From a bacterium (GTDB lineage Bacteria > Verrucomicrobiota > Verrucomicrobiae > Limisphaerales > J093): a stretch of 5,959 nt of DNA. Each line of letters opens with the position of its first letter. Within the stretch, counting starts at the first letter, position 1. Location: assembly GCA_021839785.1 (NCBI GenBank), contig JAKCAB010000501.1:1-5959 (forward strand), given 5' to 3'. The translations under genes and the position numbers were made by a program. Shown here piece by piece: positions 5,044-5,959 of the stretch. The notes below the pieces were generated by a model that saw only the letters and a list, made by a program, of their open reading frames with translations, was not told the origin of the DNA and searched no databases.

Positions 5044-5959
5044 TCAGTGGGCGGCCGCCGCCCGCCCGGCCAACCCGTGACGCGCGGCCAGCCGCAGGTA
5101 GAGCCGGTGGAGTTCATCCACGAGGTGTTGGACGGAGAACTGTTCGCGCACCAACTCCCGGCCGCGCGCGCCCATGCGGGCGCCCCGTTCGCGTTCGCCG
5201 GCCAGCGTCAATAAGCGCTGTGCGAGTGTGGCGCGGTCGCCGGCCGGGACGAGAAAGCCGGTTTCGCCATCCAGGCAGACCTCGCGGGCACCGTCGCAAT
5301 CGTAGGCGACTACGGGCTTGCCCGCGGCCAGAGCTTGAGGCAACGCGCGCGGCAGTCCTTCGCGGAACGACAGGTGCACCAGCGCGTCCATGACCCCGAC
5401 GTGCCGGGACACTTCGGCGGGCGGCACGAGGCCGGCGAACACGATGTGTTTGGCCAGGCCTGTCCGCCGGGCAAGTTCCTCGAAACGCGTCCGCCATTCG
5501 CCGTCGCCGACGAGCAGGAACTTCATTTGCGGACATTGCCGGACCAAGCCGGGAGCCACAGCGAAGAGGTCATCGTGACCTTTTAGCTTGAACAGGCGCG
5601 CGATTTTTCCGACGACGAAATCGGTCGGTGCCAGGCCGAGGCGGGACCGCCAGGCGGGATCGTTCTGGGCCGTCAGGTAAGGCTCGAGCGGGAAGCCGCT
5701 GAGGATGCGGGTGTATTGTTCCCACCGGCCGATGCCCGCGGCGAGGTACTGGTCGGTCATGGCGTGGGCCACCACCACGAATTGCGTGGTCGCGCGGCCC
5801 GCCAATCGTTCGGCCGCGCGGAAGACCAGGTTGGCGGCCGGGCCCTGGAACGCCCCAAATGAAGGGCCGTGGACGGTGTGAACGATGATGGGCACGCCGG
5901 CCGCGCGAGCCGCCAGACGGCCCAAAATCCCCGCCTTGCCGCTATGGGTGTGGACGATG
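5044..5959 (-). CDS. GT4-family glycosyltransferase (5' end beyond the window)
   Basis: This is a GT-B fold retaining glycosyltransferase that probably adds a sugar from a nucleotide donor to a lipid-linked glycan at the cytoplasmic membrane face. About 304 codons are visible and the frame stays open to the window edge; the first visible residues, IVHTHSGKAGILGRLAARAAGVP, are the typical internal HTHSxKAG segment of the N-terminal domain. A full-length protein of about 370-400 residues is therefore expected, and the TTG at 5925 is not the true start. Further family features, numbered in the visible part, are IVHTVHGPSF (about 25-34), the donor-site signature GKIARLFKLKGHDD (about 117-130), FLLVGDGEW (about 148-155), HLSFREGLPRALPQALAAGKPVVAYD (about 195-220) and DGETGFLVPAGD (about 230-241). 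The second glutamate of the usual E-x7-E motif is a glutamine here (Q208). The pairing with the WecA-like gene downstream suggests a surface polysaccharide locus; the sugar specificity is unknown. Confidence 0.92.
   Translation of the reverse strand, partial: IVHTHSGKAGILGRLAARAAGVPIIVHTVHGPSFGAFQGPAANLVFRAAERLAGRATTQFVVVAHAMTDQYLAAGIGRWEQYTRILSGFPLEPYLTAQNDPAWRSRLGLAPTDFVVGKIARLFKLKGHDDLFAVAPGLVRQCPQMKFLLVGDGEWRTRFEELARRTGLAKHIVFAGLVPPAEVSRHVGVMDALVHLSFREGLPRALPQALAAGKPVVAYDCDGAREVCLDGETGFLVPAGDRATLAQRLLTLAGERERGARMGARGRELVREQFSVQHLVDELHRLYLRLAARHGLAGRAAAAH

Overview
The window is a GC-rich bacterial chromosomal segment with two convergent gene blocks. No ribosomal RNA, tRNA, CRISPR array, insertion sequence or phage gene is visible. 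The protein style, the scarcity of clear Shine-Dalgarno sequences and the AT-rich heptamer repeat between genes suggest a Verrucomicrobiota-like or related PVC bacterium. That placement is an inference from recalled family resemblance, not from a search.

Plus-strand block (255-3828): pabB (aminodeoxychorismate synthase component I) is followed after 9 bases by a class IV PLP-dependent aminotransferase-fold enzyme, most likely pabC (aminodeoxychorismate lyase). Together they convert chorismate to p-aminobenzoate for folate, with a glutaminase subunit (PabA) that is not in the window. Next, behind its own plausible sigma70-type promoter, comes an alanine-rich lipoprotein of unknown function that carries two internal duplications. 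A small YhbY/CRS1-type RNA-binding protein follows in the same frame, 33 bases after the lipoprotein stop when counted to the TTG start.

Minus-strand block (5959-3868, read right to left): a GT4-family glycosyltransferase, truncated by the window edge, precedes a WecA/TagO-like polyprenyl-phosphate sugar-1-phosphate transferase. The pair points to assembly of a lipid-linked surface polysaccharide. The 201 bases between them hold a possible 67-codon ORF that fits the gap almost exactly, and an 11-bp direct repeat, one copy of which abuts the transferase start codon.

The left edge (1-254) holds at most the tail of another gene and a four-copy heptamer repeat. Nothing here is a clear new defence or mobile system. 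The most unusual items are the duplicated lipoprotein, the uncertain non-ATG start of the YhbY gene, and the small ORF wedged between the two glycan genes.
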